A stretch of 64,000 nt of DNA from Pseudomonas sp. NFIX28 (GTDB lineage: Bacteria > Pseudomonadota > Gammaproteobacteria > Pseudomonadales > Pseudomonadaceae). Of the stretch, positions 17,549-26,407 are shown in pieces. Below the pieces are notes generated by a model, which did not search any database, was not told the DNA's origin, and saw only the letters and a list, made by a program, of their open reading frames with translations. The position numbers and the translations under genes were made by a program. How positions within the stretch are numbered: position 1 is the first letter of the stretch; every line of letters starts with the position of its first letter. The stretch spans positions 1 to 64,000 of the forward strand of contig NZ_FNPW01000019.1 of assembly GCF_900107395.1 (NCBI RefSeq), read 5' to 3'.

Positions 17549-18190
17549 ATGTACTTGACGCCTCAGCATATCTTGCTCGCCGGCGCGACCGGCCTGACTG
17601 GCGAGCACTTGCTCGACCGCCTGCTCAACGAACCCACGGTAACCCGTGTACTGGCGCCCAGCCGGCGCCCTCTTAGCGAACATCCACGCCTGGAAAACCC
17701 CGTCGGCGAACCGGCGCAGCTCCTGCCGCAGCTCAGTGGCCGGGTAGACCTGGCGTTCTGCTGTCTGGGCACCACCCTCAAGAAGGCTGGCTCCGAACAA
17801 GCGTTCCGCGCCGTCGACCTGGACCTGGTGCTGGCCTTCGCCAAGCGTGCGCGGGAGATGGGTGCGCGGCACCTGGTGGTGATCAGCGCCCTGGGCGCGG
17901 ACCCGAAATCGTCGATTTTCTACAACCGGGTCAAAGGTGAAATGGAGCAGGCGCTGAAGGCCCAGGATTGGCCACAACTGACCATTTGCCGGCCGTCGCT
18001 GCTGCTCGGTGAGCGCATCGAGCCGCGCCTTGCCGAACAGCTGGCCGGGCCACTGTCCAAACTGATTCCCGGCAAATACCACGGCATCGAAGCCTGCCAA
18101 CTGGCCCGGGCCATGTGGCGCCTGGCCCTGGAAGAGCAGGATGGCGTGCGCATCGTCGAGTCCGACGAGTTGCGCAAGCTGGGTAAATAA
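17549..18190 (+). CDS. NAD(P)-binding Rossmann oxidoreductase
   Basis: A 213-residue short protein of the atypical SDR/NAD(P)H-binding group (HTATIP2-like). It has an N-terminal GATGLTGEHLL dinucleotide-binding loop, then VVISALGAD and a YNRVKGEME motif carrying the usual Tyr-x-x-x-Lys-like pair. The reaction is unknown. It starts 28 bases after the MORN-peptidase gene behind a purine-rich AAGGGGGAAA, so the two may be cotranscribed. Confidence 0.82.
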   Translation: MYLTPQHILLAGATGLTGEHLLDRLLNEPTVTRVLAPSRRPLSEHPRLENPVGEPAQLLPQLSGRVDLAFCCLGTTLKKAGSEQAFRAVDLDLVLAFAKRAREMGARHLVVISALGADPKSSIFYNRVKGEMEQALKAQDWPQLTICRPSLLLGERIEPRLAEQLAGPLSKLIPGKYHGIEACQLARAMWRLALEEQDGVRIVESDELRKLGK

Positions 18191-18207
18191 ACGCCATGGA
18201 TCGCGCC

Positions 18208-18336
18208 TGTAGCCGCTGCCGCAGGCTGCGATCGACTGCGCAGCAGGCGCAATCCTGACGACGCGATTTGCCGCACCACCGCGCCGCCCGCCTCTACGGC
18301 CGACGCGACCGATCGCAGCCTTCGGCAGCGGCTACA
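18208..18336. repeat. REPIN (inverted REP doublet), TGTAGCCGCTGCCGCAGG class
   Basis: Left arm TGTAGCCGCTGCCGCAGGCT and right arm its near-perfect inverse (one base differs). It lies between the convergent oxidoreductase and YceK-like genes, where it may act as a transcript boundary. Confidence 0.83.
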
Positions 18337-18342
18337 AGGTCG

Positions 18343-18630
18343 CTACAACCCGCCCGTAGCCTGAAACCCAACCCCCAATACCGTCAGCACCGACAGCGGC
18401 AACAGCAACGTGTCGAGCAAGGCACTGGCCGGTAGATCGACGCCCGGATAGCTCGGCGCTTCGGCGCCGAAACGGTCCATCGGGCAACAACCGCCCTGCA
18501 TCACATACCAATCCAGACGCGTCCCGGAATACACCACCGGCGCCCCCGGCTTGGCCGCGTTCAGCGTGCGTGCGGTGGCGCAGCCGCCCAGTTGCAGGGC
18601 GACCAGCAGGAGCAGCAGCGGCTTACTCAT
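18343..18630 (-). CDS. YceK/YidQ-family lipoprotein
   Basis: A 95-residue small lipoprotein. The signal peptide ends in LQLGGC with the lipidated Cys17. The body has the YceK/YidQ pattern YSGTRLDWY, PSYPGVDLPASALLDTLLLPLS. Function is unknown in the family. The start overlaps the 3' end of ubiX by eight bases, so it is the last gene of the mpl-ubiX unit. Confidence 0.85.
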   Translation of the reverse strand: MSKPLLLLLVALQLGGCATARTLNAAKPGAPVVYSGTRLDWYVMQGGCCPMDRFGAEAPSYPGVDLPASALLDTLLLPLSVLTVLGVGFQATGGL

Positions 18631-19255
18631 CGCTGCTCAAATGATGCTCGCCCCAACGCGGCAGCATGTCCTGCGGAATGTTCAACAGGTTGAGAATCCG
18701 CGCCACGACAAAATCCACCAGGTCGTCGATGGTCTGTGGCTGGTGATAAAAACCCGGAGAGGCCGGCAGGATGGTCACGCCCATGTTCGACAGCTTGAGC
18801 ATGTTCTCCAGATGAATGCTGGAATAAGGCGCCTCGCGCGGCACCAGGATCAACTGGCGACGCTCCTTCAGGGTCACGTCCGCCGCCCGCTCGATCAGGT
18901 TGTTGCAAGCCCCCGTGGCGATGGCCGACAGGGTGCCGGTCGAGCATGGCACCACCACCATCGCCGCCGGCGAACCGGAGCCCGAGGCCACTGGCGACAT
19001 CCAGTCTTCCTTGCCATACACGCGAATCTGCCCGGCCGCCGCACCGGTGTATTCGGTAAGGAAGGCCTGCATCGTCTGCGGCTTGGCCGGCAGGGTCACG
19101 TCGGTCTCGGTCGCCATCACCAATTGCGCGGCCTTGGAGATCAGGAAGTGCACTTCGCGATCTTCGCGCACCAGGCAATCGAGCAGGCGCAGGCCGTACT
19201 GGGCGCCCGAGGCGCCAGTCATCGCCAGGGTGATGCGTTCCGGGCCGTTGTTCAT
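18623..19255 (-). CDS. ubiX: Flavin prenyltransferase UbiX
   Basis: Makes prenylated FMN, the cofactor of the UbiD decarboxylase in ubiquinone synthesis. The 210-residue flavoprotein has the GASGAQYGLRLL loop, VVVPCSTGTLSAIATG, and PREAPYSSIHLENMLKL; these are UbiX hallmarks. No ubiD is nearby. The start at 19255 (MNNGPERI) overlaps the stop of mpl by four bases. Confidence 0.95.
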   Translation of the reverse strand: MNNGPERITLAMTGASGAQYGLRLLDCLVREDREVHFLISKAAQLVMATETDVTLPAKPQTMQAFLTEYTGAAAGQIRVYGKEDWMSPVASGSGSPAAMVVVPCSTGTLSAIATGACNNLIERAADVTLKERRQLILVPREAPYSSIHLENMLKLSNMGVTILPASPGFYHQPQTIDDLVDFVVARILNLLNIPQDMLPRWGEHHLSSDE

Positions 19256-20601
19256 CGCAGCGCCTCGGCCAGCTTGCCGTGCAGGCCGCCGAAGCCGCCG
19301 TTGCTCATGATCACCACGTGGGTGCCCGGCTTGGCCTGGCTTTTTACCCGCTCGATGATGCCTTCCAGGGAATCGCTGACAATCGACGGCACGCTGCACA
19401 GCGCGGCGGTGGCGCCCAAATCCCAGCCGAGGTTGGCTGGCGCGTACCAGACCACCTGGTCGGCCTGGTTGACGCTTTCCGGCAGCCCGGCGCGGTGGGC
19501 GCCGAGCTTCATGGAGTTGGAACGCGGCTCGATGATCGCGATCAACGGCGCATCGCCGATGCGCTTGCGCAAGCCATCCAGGGTGGTGGCGATGGCCGTC
19601 GGGTGGTGAGCGAAGTCGTCGTAGATGGTGATGCCATGGACTTCGGCCACCTTCTCCATCCGCCGCTTGACGCTTTTGAAGGCACTCAGCGCAGCGACGC
19701 CCATGGCCGGCACCACGCCGACATGGCGCGCCGCGGCCAGGGTGGCCAGGGCGTTGGCGACGTTGTGCTGGCCGGTCAGGTCCCATTCGACCACGCCTTG
19801 GGCCTCGCCTTCGAAGATCACTTCGAAAGCCGAGCCGTCTTCGCTCAGCAGCTTCGCCTGCCACTGGCCGCCGGCGCCGGTGGTTTGCACCGGGGTCCAG
19901 CAACCCATTTCAATCACCCGCTGCAGGGCCGGCTCGGTGGTCGGGTGGATGACCAGGCCTTCGCTCGGAATGGTCCGCACCAAGTGGTGGAACTGCCGCT
20001 CGATAGCCGGCAGATCGGGGAAGATGTCCGCATGATCGAATTCGAGATTGTTCAGGATCGCCGTGCGCGGACGGTAATGCACGAACTTCGAGCGCTTGTC
20101 GAAGAAGGCACTGTCGTATTCGTCGGCCTCGATCACGAAAAACGGCGTGCCGCCCAGGCGGGCCGACACCGAGAAGTTCTGTGGCACGCCACCGATCAGG
20201 AAGCCCGGGCTCATGCCCGCATGCTCCAGCACCCAGGCCAGCATGCTGCTGGTGGTGGTCTTGCCATGCGTACCGGCCACCGCCAGTACCCAGCGGCCTT
20301 GCAACACATGGTCGGCCAGCCATTGCGGGCCGGAAACATAGGGCAGGCCCTTGTTCAGTACATATTCCACCGCCGGGTTGCCGCGGGACATGGCGTTGCC
20401 GATCACTACCAGGTCCGGCGCCGGGTCAAGCTGGGCCGGGTCGTAACCCTGGGTCAACTCGATGCCCTGGGCTTCGAGCTGGGTGCTCATGGGCGGGTAG
20501 ACGTTGGCATCGGAGCCGGTGACATGATGGCCCAGCTCTTTGGCCAGAACTGCCATCGAGCCCATGAAGGTGCCGCAAATACCGAGAATATGAATGTGCA
20601 T
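19252..20601 (-). CDS. mpl: UDP-MurNAc:L-Ala-gamma-D-Glu-meso-Dap ligase
   Basis: Murein peptide ligase that recycles the tripeptide released during peptidoglycan turnover. The 449-residue Mur-ligase has an N-terminal Rossmann domain (HILGICGTFMGSMA), the central ATPase loop AGTHGKTTTSSML near 108-120, and the DDFAHHPTAI motif of the C-terminal region. The start at 20601 (MHIHILGI) matches the family. It is followed by ubiX in an overlapping pair, as in P. aeruginosa. Confidence 0.95.
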   Translation of the reverse strand: MHIHILGICGTFMGSMAVLAKELGHHVTGSDANVYPPMSTQLEAQGIELTQGYDPAQLDPAPDLVVIGNAMSRGNPAVEYVLNKGLPYVSGPQWLADHVLQGRWVLAVAGTHGKTTTSSMLAWVLEHAGMSPGFLIGGVPQNFSVSARLGGTPFFVIEADEYDSAFFDKRSKFVHYRPRTAILNNLEFDHADIFPDLPAIERQFHHLVRTIPSEGLVIHPTTEPALQRVIEMGCWTPVQTTGAGGQWQAKLLSEDGSAFEVIFEGEAQGVVEWDLTGQHNVANALATLAAARHVGVVPAMGVAALSAFKSVKRRMEKVAEVHGITIYDDFAHHPTAIATTLDGLRKRIGDAPLIAIIEPRSNSMKLGAHRAGLPESVNQADQVVWYAPANLGWDLGATAALCSVPSIVSDSLEGIIERVKSQAKPGTHVVIMSNGGFGGLHGKLAEALR

Positions 20602-20794
20602 AGTCGACCTCGTAAAACATCGAGGCAGGTTAGCGTAGAGGGCTGCAAATCGCACTCTTTAGCTGATGGGCAAGCACGCTGTGGTCACTGCCCGGAGGCT
20701 GGGACGAGTTCTGTGGAGCTTTTGACGGGGAATCGCTCGAACGCGGCTGGTGCGTTGGACCGCGATTACCGACATACCGGCGGCTGCGCCGCCT

Positions 20795-20858
20795 TTCGCG
20801 AGCAAGCTTCGCTCCTACAAAGCAATGCGCACCTGTAGGAGCGAAGCTTGCTCGCGAT
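20795..20858. repeat. REP doublet, GTAGGAGCGAAGCTTGCTCGCGA class
   Basis: Two inverted copies of the REP core AGCGAAGCTTGCTCGCGA separated by about 17 bases, in the 279-base gap between mpl and the eatR 3' end. Nothing else of note is seen in that gap. Confidence 0.83.
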
Positions 20859-20880
20859 GAACGATAACGCGGTACCGCGC

Positions 20881-22797
20881 CTAGCGAGCGATCCCATGCT
20901 TGCGCAGCTTTCTATAGAGGGTGTTGCGGCTCACCCCCAGCTGCTCGGCGGTGTGGGTCATGTGCCAGCGCTGTTGCTCCAGGGCATTGAGCAAGGCCAG
21001 GCGTTCGGCGTCGTCCAGCGGGTATCCGCCCGCTTCCTCGACAGGCGCCGGCACCGGCGCCGGACGGCCCTGGCGAATCATCGCCGGTATATCCTCCAGG
21101 CCGATTCGCCCGTCGTCGCAAAGCGCCGCCAGGGTGCGCAACACGTTGCGCAGTTGCCGTACGTTGCCGGGCCAATGGAAATCCAGCAGCGCCTGGCGCG
21201 CCGGGCCGTCGAGCACCACGTGTTGATCGCCGGCTTCCTCCGCCAGGAGAAAATCCAGCAACTGGGATTTGTCGCTGCGCTCGCGCAGCGCCGGCAAAGC
21301 GATTTCCAGGCCGTTGAGACGGTAATACAGATCCTCGCGGAAGCTGCCATCCCGCACCCGCTCCAGCAGGTCGCGGTGGGTCGCGCTGATAATGCGCACA
21401 TTGACCGCCTGCGGCTCGCCGCCGATAGGCACCACCATGCGGTCTTCCAGCACCCGCAACAGGCGGGTCTGCAAGGCCAGCGGCATGTCGCCGATTTCAT
21501 CGAGGAACAGCGTGCCGCCATCGGCCTGCTGCAACTTGCCGCGCATGCCTTCCTTGCGCGCCCCGGTAAAGGTGCCGCCGCGATAACCGAACAGCTCGCT
21601 TTCAATCAGGCTTTCCGGGATTGCCGCGCAGTTCAAGGCAACGAAGGCTTTCTCCGCGCGCTGGCTGGCATGGTGCACGGCCTTGGCGAACGCCTCCTTG
21701 CCGGAGCCAGTTTCGCCGTTGATCAGCAATGGCACATCGCGCTCGAACACACGCAAGGATTTGCGGAAATCGTTTTGCAGGGCCGCGTCGCCCAGGCAGA
21801 TGCCGGGCAGCCGCGGCCGTTCCAGCACCAGCGCGCTTGGCTGCGCTGGCTTTGGCACACTGCGCGGCTGGCCACGCAACACGGCGAACAGATGCCGGCC
21901 ATCGCGGGTGCGCAGCGGCCAGCTGGCGCTGGCATTGATACTGGCGCGGCCCAGCAACTCGTCCAGCGAGCAGTCGAAAAACGCCTCCACCGGTTTGCCC
22001 AGCAAGCCGCCGCGAATGTGCCCCAGCAGGTTCAGGGCGCTCTGGTTGACCGCGCTGATCCGCCCTTCCCCGTCGAACGCCAGCAGGCCTTCGCTGAACA
22101 AGCCGACGGACTCGGCCTGCAGGTGAAAGCGCAGCAGCCACTGATTGTCGAAATAGCGCAGGAAATAGCAGCTCTCGATCATCTTCGCCGAGAGATTGAC
22201 CAAGGCCATGGTGTGGAACTGGCTCTGGCGCGACACGTCCGGGCGCGCCGAGGAAACGTCGAGCACCGCCAGCAGCTCGCCGTGCGGGTCGAACACCGGG
22301 CTGGCCGAGCAGGTCAGGCCGGTATGCCGGCCACGGAAATGTTCGTCCTGGTGGATGGTCAACGACTGGCGCTCCACCAGGCAGGTGCCAATGCCGTTGG
22401 TGCCTTCGCAGGCCTCGCTCCAGTCAGCGCCGAGCCAGAGCCCGGCGCGCTCGAAAATCTTGCGCTCGGTGGGCGCGGTAACGCAGTTGAGGATCACCCC
22501 GCGGGCGTCGGTCAGCAGCACCGCATGGCCGGCGCCGGACAACTGCTGGTGCAGGCTGGTCATCTCGCTGCCGGCAATCTGCAGCACTTGCTGCAGGCGT
22601 TCGCGGCTTTCCAGCAGGCGACCATGCTCGAGCACCGTGGGCGCCATGCTCAAGGCCGGGTCGAGGTGATAGTCCTCCAGGCACCGCAGCCAGGAACGGG
22701 CGATGGAAGGATCGCTGCCAGGCCCCTGCAAATGGGCCTTGCCCTGGGTCACGGTGAGCACTTGCTGGGCGTGCCGGGTGAGGTGATTGCTGTGCAT
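20881..22797 (-). CDS. eatR: Sigma54-dependent activator of ethanolamine catabolism
   Basis: A 638-residue AcoR-type enhancer-binding protein. Its N-terminal GAF-like sensor lies around 70-220, followed by a PAS-like linker, an AAA+ domain (Walker A GETGSGKE, Walker B GTLFLDEIGDMP) and a C-terminal Fis HTH (TAEQLGVSRNTLYRKL). The sigma54-contact loop reads GTFTGA (408-413) rather than the usual GAFTGA. It is divergent from exaC-eat-eutBC; the equivalent P. aeruginosa regulator (PA4021, EatR) activates that operon with RpoN. The assignment rests on synteny and architecture. Confidence 0.88.
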   Translation of the reverse strand: MHSNHLTRHAQQVLTVTQGKAHLQGPGSDPSIARSWLRCLEDYHLDPALSMAPTVLEHGRLLESRERLQQVLQIAGSEMTSLHQQLSGAGHAVLLTDARGVILNCVTAPTERKIFERAGLWLGADWSEACEGTNGIGTCLVERQSLTIHQDEHFRGRHTGLTCSASPVFDPHGELLAVLDVSSARPDVSRQSQFHTMALVNLSAKMIESCYFLRYFDNQWLLRFHLQAESVGLFSEGLLAFDGEGRISAVNQSALNLLGHIRGGLLGKPVEAFFDCSLDELLGRASINASASWPLRTRDGRHLFAVLRGQPRSVPKPAQPSALVLERPRLPGICLGDAALQNDFRKSLRVFERDVPLLINGETGSGKEAFAKAVHHASQRAEKAFVALNCAAIPESLIESELFGYRGGTFTGARKEGMRGKLQQADGGTLFLDEIGDMPLALQTRLLRVLEDRMVVPIGGEPQAVNVRIISATHRDLLERVRDGSFREDLYYRLNGLEIALPALRERSDKSQLLDFLLAEEAGDQHVVLDGPARQALLDFHWPGNVRQLRNVLRTLAALCDDGRIGLEDIPAMIRQGRPAPVPAPVEEAGGYPLDDAERLALLNALEQQRWHMTHTAEQLGVSRNTLYRKLRKHGIAR

Positions 22798-22843
22798 TTC
22801 TTATTGTTCTCCTGCTGCGCTGACTGCTCAGAAGGCACCCACC

Positions 22844-22946
22844 TGTAGCCGCTGCCGCAGGCTGCGCCAAGCCCCGCAGGGGCTTCCGCGATCTGAAGAG
22901 CAGCGCCCGCTTCGCGGTCGTTCGCAGCCTGCGGCAGCGACTACAG
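22844..22946. repeat. REPIN (inverted REP doublet), TGTAGCCGCTGCCGCAGG class
   Basis: Left arm at 22844 and inverted right arm ending at 22946. It sits in the eatR/exaC divergent region, on the eatR side of the proposed activator sites, which is unusual since most REPINs here lie between convergent genes. Confidence 0.8.
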
Positions 22947-23030
22947 AAGAGTTCTTCAGATCCTCGCGGCCCACCAGCATCCTCCAGCCATGGACGCATT
23001 GCAATGCCGCCTCGACCAATGAGTCACAGG

Positions 23031-23074
23031 CTGTGCCACAAGCGGTACAAAGTGTCACCCAGCCTGTGCCACAA
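23031..23074 (+). promoter_or_regulatory. Paired 11-bp direct repeat, candidate EatR upstream activating sites
   Basis: CTGTGCCACAA occurs at 23031-23041 and again at 23064-23074, 33 bases apart start to start, about three helical turns. The pair lies 72-115 bases upstream of the -24 element, the right place for an enhancer. The factor is inferred, not shown. Confidence 0.5.
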
Positions 23075-23145
23075 CTGCCACATACGCCTGGCACGCAGCC
23101 GCTGAAACATTTGCAAGCCCTTGATTTACATGGCCTGCAACGCAG

Positions 23146-23161
23146 TGGCCCGGGCTTTGCT
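23146..23161 (+). promoter_or_regulatory. Sigma54 (-24/-12) promoter of exaC-eat-eutBC
   Basis: TGGCCCGGGCTTTGCT matches the RpoN consensus TGGCAC-N5-TTGC, with GG and GC at the required spacing. It lies 66 bases upstream of the exaC start and beside a gene for a sigma54 activator. Confidence 0.72.
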
Positions 23162-23226
23162 CTAAGCTTTTACAAGCGCAACAGCGCGTCCTCCCCTATA
23201 AGCACAAAAGCCAGGAGATACCCACC

Positions 23227-24747
23227 ATGCGTTACGCACACCCCGGTACTGAAGGCGCTATCGTTTCGTTCAAGAGCAAATACGGTAACTACATCGGAGG
23301 CGAATTCGTCGCGCCTGTCAAAGGTCAGTACTTCACCAATACCTCACCAGTAAACGGCCAACCGATCGCCGAGTTCCCGCGCTCCACCGCCGAAGACATC
23401 GAGAAAGCCCTGGACGCCGCCCATGCCGCTGCCGATGCCTGGGGTGCCACTTCGCCACAGGCGCGCTCGCTGATCCTGCTGAAAATCGCCGACCGTATCG
23501 AGCAGAACCTCGAACTGCTGGCCATCACCGAAACCTGGGACAACGGCAAGGCCGTGCGGGAAACGCTCAACGCCGACATTCCCCTGGCCGCCGACCACTT
23601 CCGCTACTTCGCTGGCTGCATCCGCGCCCAGGAAGGCAGCGCCGCGGAAATCGACGGCAACACCGTGGCCTATCACATTCACGAACCGCTGGGCGTGGTC
23701 GGGCAGATCATCCCGTGGAACTTCCCGCTGCTGATGGCCGCCTGGAAACTCGCCCCGGCCCTGGCCGCCGGCAACTGCATCGTGCTCAAGCCGGCCGAGC
23801 AGACCCCGTTGGGCATCTGCGTGCTGATGGAACTGATCGGCGACCTGCTGCCGCCGGGCGTGCTCAACGTGGTGCAAGGTTTCGGCAAGGAAGCGGGCGA
23901 AGCCCTGGCCACCAGCAAGCGCATCGCCAAGATCGCCTTCACCGGCTCGACCCCGGTGGGCTCGCACATCATGAAATGCGCCGCCGAGAACATCATCCCG
24001 TCCACCGTGGAACTGGGCGGCAAGTCGCCGAACATCTTCTTCGAAGACATCATGCACGCCGAACCGACCTTCATCGAAAAAGCCGCCGAAGGCCTGGTCC
24101 TGGCGTTCTTCAACCAGGGCGAAGTCTGCACCTGCCCGTCCCGGGCGCTGGTGCAGGAGTCGATCTACGACGAGTTCATGCAAGTGGTGATGAAGAAGGT
24201 CGAGCAGATCAAGCGCGGCGACCCGCTGGACACCGACACCATGGTCGGCGCCCAGGCATCCGAGCAGCAGTTCGACAAAATCCTCTCCTACCTGGAAATC
24301 GCCAAGGGCGAAGGCGCGCAACTGCTGACCGGCGGCAAGGTGGAAAAACTCGAAGGCAACCTGGCCAGCGGTTATTACATCCAGCCAACCCTGCTCAAGG
24401 GCCACAACAAGATGCGCGTGTTCCAGGAAGAGATCTTCGGCCCAGTGGTGAGCATCGCCACGTTCAAGGACGAAGCCGAAGCCCTGGCGATTGCCAACGA
24501 CACCGAGTTCGGCCTCGGTGCCGGCCTGTGGACCCGCGACATCAACCGCGCCTACCGCATGGGCCGGGCGATCAAGGCCGGTCGCGTATGGACCAACTGC
24601 TACCACCTGTACCCCGCCCACGCGGCGTTCGGCGGTTACAAGAAGTCCGGCGTCGGCCGTGAAACCCACAAGATGATGCTCGACCATTACCAGCAGACCA
24701 AGAACCTGCTGGTGAGCTACGACATCAACCCGCTGGGCTTCTTCTAA
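23227..24747 (+). CDS. exaC: NAD-dependent acetaldehyde/aldehyde dehydrogenase
   Basis: A 506-residue class-3-like aldehyde dehydrogenase. It has the catalytic Glu262 in VELGGKSP and catalytic cysteine C301 in NQGEVC, with PWNFPLLMAAWK binding NAD. In this context it oxidises the acetaldehyde produced from ethanolamine to acetate. It is the first gene of the exaC-eat-eutB-eutC unit, downstream of a -24/-12 promoter. A perfect 12-bp hairpin follows the stop. The ATG at 23227 is preceded by AGGAG. Confidence 0.92.
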   Translation: MRYAHPGTEGAIVSFKSKYGNYIGGEFVAPVKGQYFTNTSPVNGQPIAEFPRSTAEDIEKALDAAHAAADAWGATSPQARSLILLKIADRIEQNLELLAITETWDNGKAVRETLNADIPLAADHFRYFAGCIRAQEGSAAEIDGNTVAYHIHEPLGVVGQIIPWNFPLLMAAWKLAPALAAGNCIVLKPAEQTPLGICVLMELIGDLLPPGVLNVVQGFGKEAGEALATSKRIAKIAFTGSTPVGSHIMKCAAENIIPSTVELGGKSPNIFFEDIMHAEPTFIEKAAEGLVLAFFNQGEVCTCPSRALVQESIYDEFMQVVMKKVEQIKRGDPLDTDTMVGAQASEQQFDKILSYLEIAKGEGAQLLTGGKVEKLEGNLASGYYIQPTLLKGHNKMRVFQEEIFGPVVSIATFKDEAEALAIANDTEFGLGAGLWTRDINRAYRMGRAIKAGRVWTNCYHLYPAHAAFGGYKKSGVGRETHKMMLDHYQQTKNLLVSYDINPLGFF

Positions 24748-24757
24748 AGGAAGAGAT

Positions 24758-24785
24758 GGGCGACGCAGCGGCTGCTGCGTCGCCC
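24758..24785 (+). other. Perfect 12-bp hairpin between exaC and eat
   Basis: GGGCGACGCAGC, a GGCT loop, then the exact complement, followed by TT only. Without a U-tract it is more likely an mRNA stabiliser or partial attenuator than a full terminator. A similar hairpin with the same CGACGCAG core follows eat. Confidence 0.7.
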
Positions 24786-24904
24786 TTGAGGACGCCATCG
24801 CCAGCACGCTTGCTCGCGATGACGGCCTCACGACGAAACACATCGCCTCGCAACACCGATCCGGCCTGTCGGCCGGGCACAACAATAAAAACAGGTGAAC
24901 CCTT

Positions 24905-26353
24905 ATGCCTAGCGAACATACCGGCGTGCAGTCGGCTGGCTCTTCCGTCGACTTTGAAAAAGTCGGTTCCGACTACTTCCAACAACGCGAACTGAAAAAA
25001 GGCGCGGCAGGCTGGGTCCTGCTGGTGGGCCTGGGCGTGGCCTACGTCATTTCCGGCGACTACGCCGGCTGGAACTTCGGCCTGGCCCAAGGCGGCTGGG
25101 GCGGTATGTTCCTCGCCACCCTGCTGATGGCCACCATGTACCTGTGCATGTGCTTCTCCCTGGCCGAACTGTCTTCGATGATCCCCACCGCCGGCGGTGG
25201 CTACGGCTTCGCCCGCAGCGCCTTCGGCCCCTGGGGTGGCTTCCTCACCGGCACCGCAATCCTCATCGAATACGCGATCGCCCCGGCGGCGATCGCGGTG
25301 TTTATCGGCGCCTATTGCCAATCGCTGTTCGGCATCGGCGGCTGGATGATCTACCTGGCGTTCTACATCGTGTTCATCGCCATCCATATCTTCGGGGTCG
25401 GCGAGGCACTGAAGCTGATGTTCATCATCACCGCCGTGGCCGCCATCGCCCTGGGCGTGTTCCTGGTGGCGATGGTGCCGCACTTCTCGGTCGCCAACCT
25501 GCTGGACATCCCCGTCACCGAGGCCGCGGGCGCCAGCAGTTTCCTGCCGTTCGGCTATGTCGGCGTGTGGGCAGCGATTCCCTACGCCATCTGGTTCTTC
25601 CTGGCGGTCGAAGGCGTGCCGCTGGCCGCGGAAGAAACCAAGAACCCCAAGCGCGACCTGCCGCGCGGCCTGATCGGCGCCATGCTGGTGTTGCTCAGCT
25701 TCGCCTTGCTGATCCTGGTGATCGGCCCGGGCGGCGCGGGGGCCAACGCCCTGCTGACCTCCGGCAACCCGCTGGTGGAGGCGCTGGCCAAGGCCTACGG
25801 CGGTTCGACCTGGATGGGCAGCTTCGTCAACCTGGTGGGCCTGGCTGGCCTGATCGCCAGCTTCTTCTCGATCATCTACGCCTACTCGCGGCAGATTTTC
25901 GCCCTGTCCCGCGCCGGCTACCTGCCGCGCAAACTGTCGGAAACCAATAAGAGCAAGGCGCCGGTCCTGGCGCTGGTGATCCCCGGCATCATCGGTTTCG
26001 GCCTGTCGCTGACCGGCCAGGGCGACCTGCTGATCCTGGTGGCGGTGTTCGGCGCAACCATCTCCTACGTGCTGATGATGGCCGCGCACATCACCCTGCG
26101 CATCCGGCGCCCCAAAATGGATCGCCCATACCGCACCCCAGGCGGCATCTTCACCTCCGGCGTGGCCCTGGTGCTGGCCTGCATCGCCGTGGTGGCGGGC
26201 TTCCTGGTGGATCCACGGGTGGTCATTGGCGCCGCGATCATCTATGGAGTATTAATTGCTTACTTTGCTTTCTACAGTCGGCATCACTTGGTAGCAGGCA
26301 CGCCCGAAGAAGAATTCGCGGCCATTCAGAAAGCTGAAGAAGCCCTGCACTAA
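24905..26353 (+). CDS. eat: Ethanolamine permease (APC superfamily)
   Basis: A 482-residue amino acid/polyamine/organocation transporter with about twelve membrane helices and a hydrophilic N-terminus. GAAGWVLLVGLGVAYVISGDYAG and the GGGYGFARSAFGPWGG stretch are typical of ethanolamine permeases. It imports ethanolamine for EutBC. The gene is placed between exaC and eutB; the start follows AACAGGTGAACC. Regulation through EatR and RpoN as part of the operon is inferred. Confidence 0.92.
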   Translation: MPSEHTGVQSAGSSVDFEKVGSDYFQQRELKKGAAGWVLLVGLGVAYVISGDYAGWNFGLAQGGWGGMFLATLLMATMYLCMCFSLAELSSMIPTAGGGYGFARSAFGPWGGFLTGTAILIEYAIAPAAIAVFIGAYCQSLFGIGGWMIYLAFYIVFIAIHIFGVGEALKLMFIITAVAAIALGVFLVAMVPHFSVANLLDIPVTEAAGASSFLPFGYVGVWAAIPYAIWFFLAVEGVPLAAEETKNPKRDLPRGLIGAMLVLLSFALLILVIGPGGAGANALLTSGNPLVEALAKAYGGSTWMGSFVNLVGLAGLIASFFSIIYAYSRQIFALSRAGYLPRKLSETNKSKAPVLALVIPGIIGFGLSLTGQGDLLILVAVFGATISYVLMMAAHITLRIRRPKMDRPYRTPGGIFTSGVALVLACIAVVAGFLVDPRVVIGAAIIYGVLIAYFAFYSRHHLVAGTPEEEFAAIQKAEEALH

Positions 26354-26366
26354 CCGCCGAAAACCT

Positions 26367-26392
26367 CGACGCAGGGCCACCTCCCTGCGTCG
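26367..26392 (+). other. 10-bp hairpin between eat and eutB
   Basis: CGACGCAGGG, a six-base loop, then the exact complement, ending 15 bases before the eutB start. It has no U-tract. It resembles the exaC-eat hairpin and may tune relative expression of transporter and enzyme. Confidence 0.65.
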
Positions 26393-26407
26393 TCACGGAG
26401 AACCTGT

